A DNA stretch of 64,000 bases from Anseranas semipalmata (lineage: Eukaryota > Chordata > Aves > Anseriformes > Anseranatidae). Each line of letters opens with the position of its first letter. The first letter of the stretch is position 1. Below, in pieces: positions 61,930 to 64,000 of the stretch. The translations under genes were made by a program, and so were the position numbers. Under the pieces are notes generated by a model, which saw nothing but the letters and a program-made list of their open reading frames with translations, had not been told where the DNA came from and did no database searches. The DNA lies in the NCBI GenBank assembly GCA_013399115.1, contig VXAA01005176.1, forward strand, positions 501,438 through 565,437, given 5' to 3'.

Positions 61930-62517
61930 ATGAATAATGCAATTTTTTTTTCATATTTACTTCACCACCAACTTGAGGCTATAACATACAGAAATTTGAG
62001 TGAAAAATGCAGAAGGAAAAGAAAGAAGAGAGACAGTCCTGAAGGAGGGAACAGAAACTTAGATGTCAGTCATTCCCTAACAATTACTGGGGTATGCTCA
62101 TCCATATACCTATCCTTTCTCTTTGTAGCATTGTTTGATTTCCATTGTTCACCAGAGCACAATTTCAACATAACAGAGGCAGAAGGTACTGCTACTAGAT
62201 GCATTTCAGAAATACTTGCTGAGGAATGCTTCCAGGCATTTCTATGGAAACCTCTGGGTTGCAGCAGGGGGAAAACGCCTGTGCTCGGGGGTCAGCTGCC
62301 CCTCTCTTGCCCTTGGCGTGCTCAGCCATTAATGTGGAGATCTGGTGAGCCTCCTAGTCCTCTGGAGCACAGATTTTTTTTTTATGGCACATACATATTT
62401 TGGATACCCAGAGTTGAATTTCACATTAATTACACCAGGATCACCATGAACACATTGATCTACGGTACAGGTCTATGGACCCTTGGGTGCTCCCACCAGG
62501 AAGCCAGAAGGAGCTAA
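61930..62517 (+). other. 195-codon ORF, function unknown, doubtful gene
   Basis: The longest ORF in the window. It begins MNNAIFFSYLLHHQLE, has a basic patch near residues 27-34 (CRRKRKKR), a hydrophobic stretch near 52-70 and a second half rich in Pro, Gly and Trp. The ATG has an A at -3. No domain, signal peptide or family likeness is recognised. It covers a locally GC-richer patch (62,240-62,380), where stops are rarer, and its FFF near the middle comes from a T run. An accidental ORF is the simplest reading; part of an unspliced lncRNA or an unknown exon is possible. Confidence 0.12.
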
Positions 62518-62971
62518 TTTCCTGTGATTCTCAAGCCAGGAATACCCACCTTCTGCAGAAGCAGAAAGAGTGAAACACATCTAGTGCCTTGAAAAGCAAT
62601 ACTCTGCCTTCGCCTAGGATAGATGAGACCTGCTTTTCTTGGTGGCTGGCACAGAGCCTTCCCTCACTGAGAGCTTCAAATACCACCATCGCTCAGAGGT
62701 ATCTGAATTAATATCTCTAGACCGATGCTGTGCGTTCTCAGTACTCACTTGGGTCGACACGGCACAGCATTGTCTCAGGCATGTCTGCGTACTCCACAGT
62801 GTTACTGAGAGTCACATAACCATAACTATATTAAAAACAAAAAGCAAACAAACAAACTTATATTTTAAATATCACTAGTGAGAGCTGCAAAGAATACCAT
62901 AACGCTATATGTGGCATACAGCGGCGTTTGAAGAAAATACTACTGATTGTCCCTAGTTCTGCTCCTGATTT

Positions 62972-63055
62972 TGTAGCTGACCTGCAGTGTGAGACAAAAT
63001 GAATCATTTTTACCATTTTGTGCCTCTGTTTGCCTATCTAATAGATAACATAACC
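62972..63055 (+). mobile_element. Ancient MIR/L2-type SINE-like relic
   Basis: Contains, in order, TGTAGCTGACCT, TCATTTTTACC and TTTTGTGCCTCTGTTTGCC, TATCTAATAGATAACATAA. This follows the classical MIR/L2 block TAGCTGTGTGACCTTGGGCAA, CACTTAACC, CTCTGTGCCTCAGTTTCC, CATCTGTAAAATGGGGATAA. The match is diverged but collinear over about 80 bases. The tRNA-derived head is not visible. MIR-like fossils do occur at low density in birds, so the call is plausible but unproven. Confidence 0.45.
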
Positions 63056-63380
63056 AAAATTTGCTTTTCCTTTAAAAGTACTTGCAGGTGGATGGAGGAA
63101 CAGCAAAATATACACAGTGAGAGCAAAACACTTGAGAGCCAAACTGGGCACAAAAGGCAGCAGTCTGATGAACGCCTTCCTGAATAAGATCTTCGTATCT
63201 TTTTTTTTATCCTTCTAAATAACTATAATAAACATAATGTAATTCTTCTACAGAACATTACATTTGATGATACCATTTGGTACTGTAATTTCTGTGAAGA
63301 TCTGAATAGAATTGTGTCAATTTTGGCTTTGACAAAATGAGGCTAATAACTACCAATCAATCAATTCTGCTCAGATTTTC

Positions 63381-63415
<35 letters not shown>
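63381..63415 (+). repeat. (CA)n followed by A22
   Basis: Seven CA units run directly into 22 As. No retroposed body is recognisable upstream, so I read it as a simple repeat and not a poly-A tail. Confidence 0.92.
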
Positions 63416-64000
63416 CGTACTATAGACATACATTACAAATAGGTACAAATATTATCAAGTGGGTCTGTTCACTCTGAAAAGATTTTACTGTAGACCTTGT
63501 ACAAGACCTTGTAACTGCAGTGTAAAAAACCCAGCTACACCTACAAATGTATTTTGTACTGGGGAAAATGTTTATAGTCTATATACTGATCTTCTCTTTT
63601 ACAGTCAAGTTTATATCCTATGTGCTACCATGTGGCTAAGTAGTTTTCTCAGCGTTAATTTCTTAGTCTTCCTTCTTATTTGAATGATAACAGCTGGGAA
63701 TGCTAGCACATTATAAACTGCCAATCTCTTTGGAAGCTGCAGTTACAACCATTAAGTAAACATCAGTTATTAAAATTAAGCCTTCAACATGCTGAGAAGC
63801 CTCTGTTTTTCTTTCGATTATGAGTAAATGTGTTAAAAATGAGGATGGTGTGCTCCTTTGCTGCTTATTCCTCCTGCTAATTGTAAAATGCACTGTTTAC
63901 AGTAGGTCAAGATATCCAGCCATGACGATCAGCACAGTTTGTTATTACAAAGAAATACATCCAGAGGAAAGATGATTTTTGTAAAGTATCTTCCTTATGC

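Noticed and set aside
1..64000. Search by eye for tRNA, rRNA, CRISPR arrays, endogenous retrovirus genes or LTR pairs, and bacterial-type operons
   Set aside because: None seen. Tandem repeats lack CRISPR spacer structure, no long direct repeats bracket an internal region, and no retroviral motifs were found in the ORFs.

Overview
This 64 kb window looks like a gene-poor stretch of a vertebrate nuclear genome, most probably from a bird. The strongest evidence is a 5'-truncated CR1 retrotransposon at about 49,231-49,817 (minus strand). It has the avian-type CR1 3' end and a 154-codon piece of the reverse-transcriptase ORF. The rest is AT-rich (roughly 60-65% AT by eye) and CpG-poor, with little interspersed repeat. 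Faint relics of much older amniote repeats are also present, as expected for a compact bird genome. A turtle or crocodile should carry far more repeats over this length, and a mammal should show Alu/L1-type elements with poly-A tails. Neither is seen.

No protein-coding gene can be supported with confidence. There is no multi-exon pattern, CpG-island promoter, tRNA, rRNA, CRISPR array or viral gene. The two longest ORFs (195 codons at 61,930-62,517 and 180 codons at 44,754-45,296) show no recognisable domain. The window is best read as a gene desert or the inside of a very long intron. The best candidate exon is at 57,545-57,650, with a good acceptor, a GTATGT donor and one open frame.

Layout. 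1-16 kb: AT-rich single-copy sequence with a GA microsatellite (4.5 kb), an old LINE/SINE-type tail (5.1 kb), palindromic MITE-like relics (6.3 and 13.0 kb), a long purine tract (9.3 kb), a dense ATTA homeodomain-type cluster (9.55-9.63 kb) and a possible conserved element (11.0-11.4 kb). 16-34 kb: mostly plain sequence with AT microsatellites and perfect AT palindromes (16.65 and 25.05 kb), a bZIP-like palindrome (18.36 kb) and a further MITE-like relic (33.6 kb). 34-49 kb: a 28-bp A/T minisatellite (37.4 kb), several short hairpins, a degenerate CR1/L3-like reverse-transcriptase relic (43.8-44.4 kb) and another MITE-like relic (46.2 kb). 49-64 kb: the CR1, a worn 55-bp minisatellite (51.9-52.05 kb), the candidate exon, two mutually exclusive hairpins (60.81-60.88 kb) and a MIR/L2-like relic (63.0 kb).

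I see no set of genes working together and no new biological system. The interest lies in the ancient-repeat fossils, the unusual self-complementary repeats and the possible regulatory clusters. All family assignments rest on remembered consensus patterns and none has been aligned.
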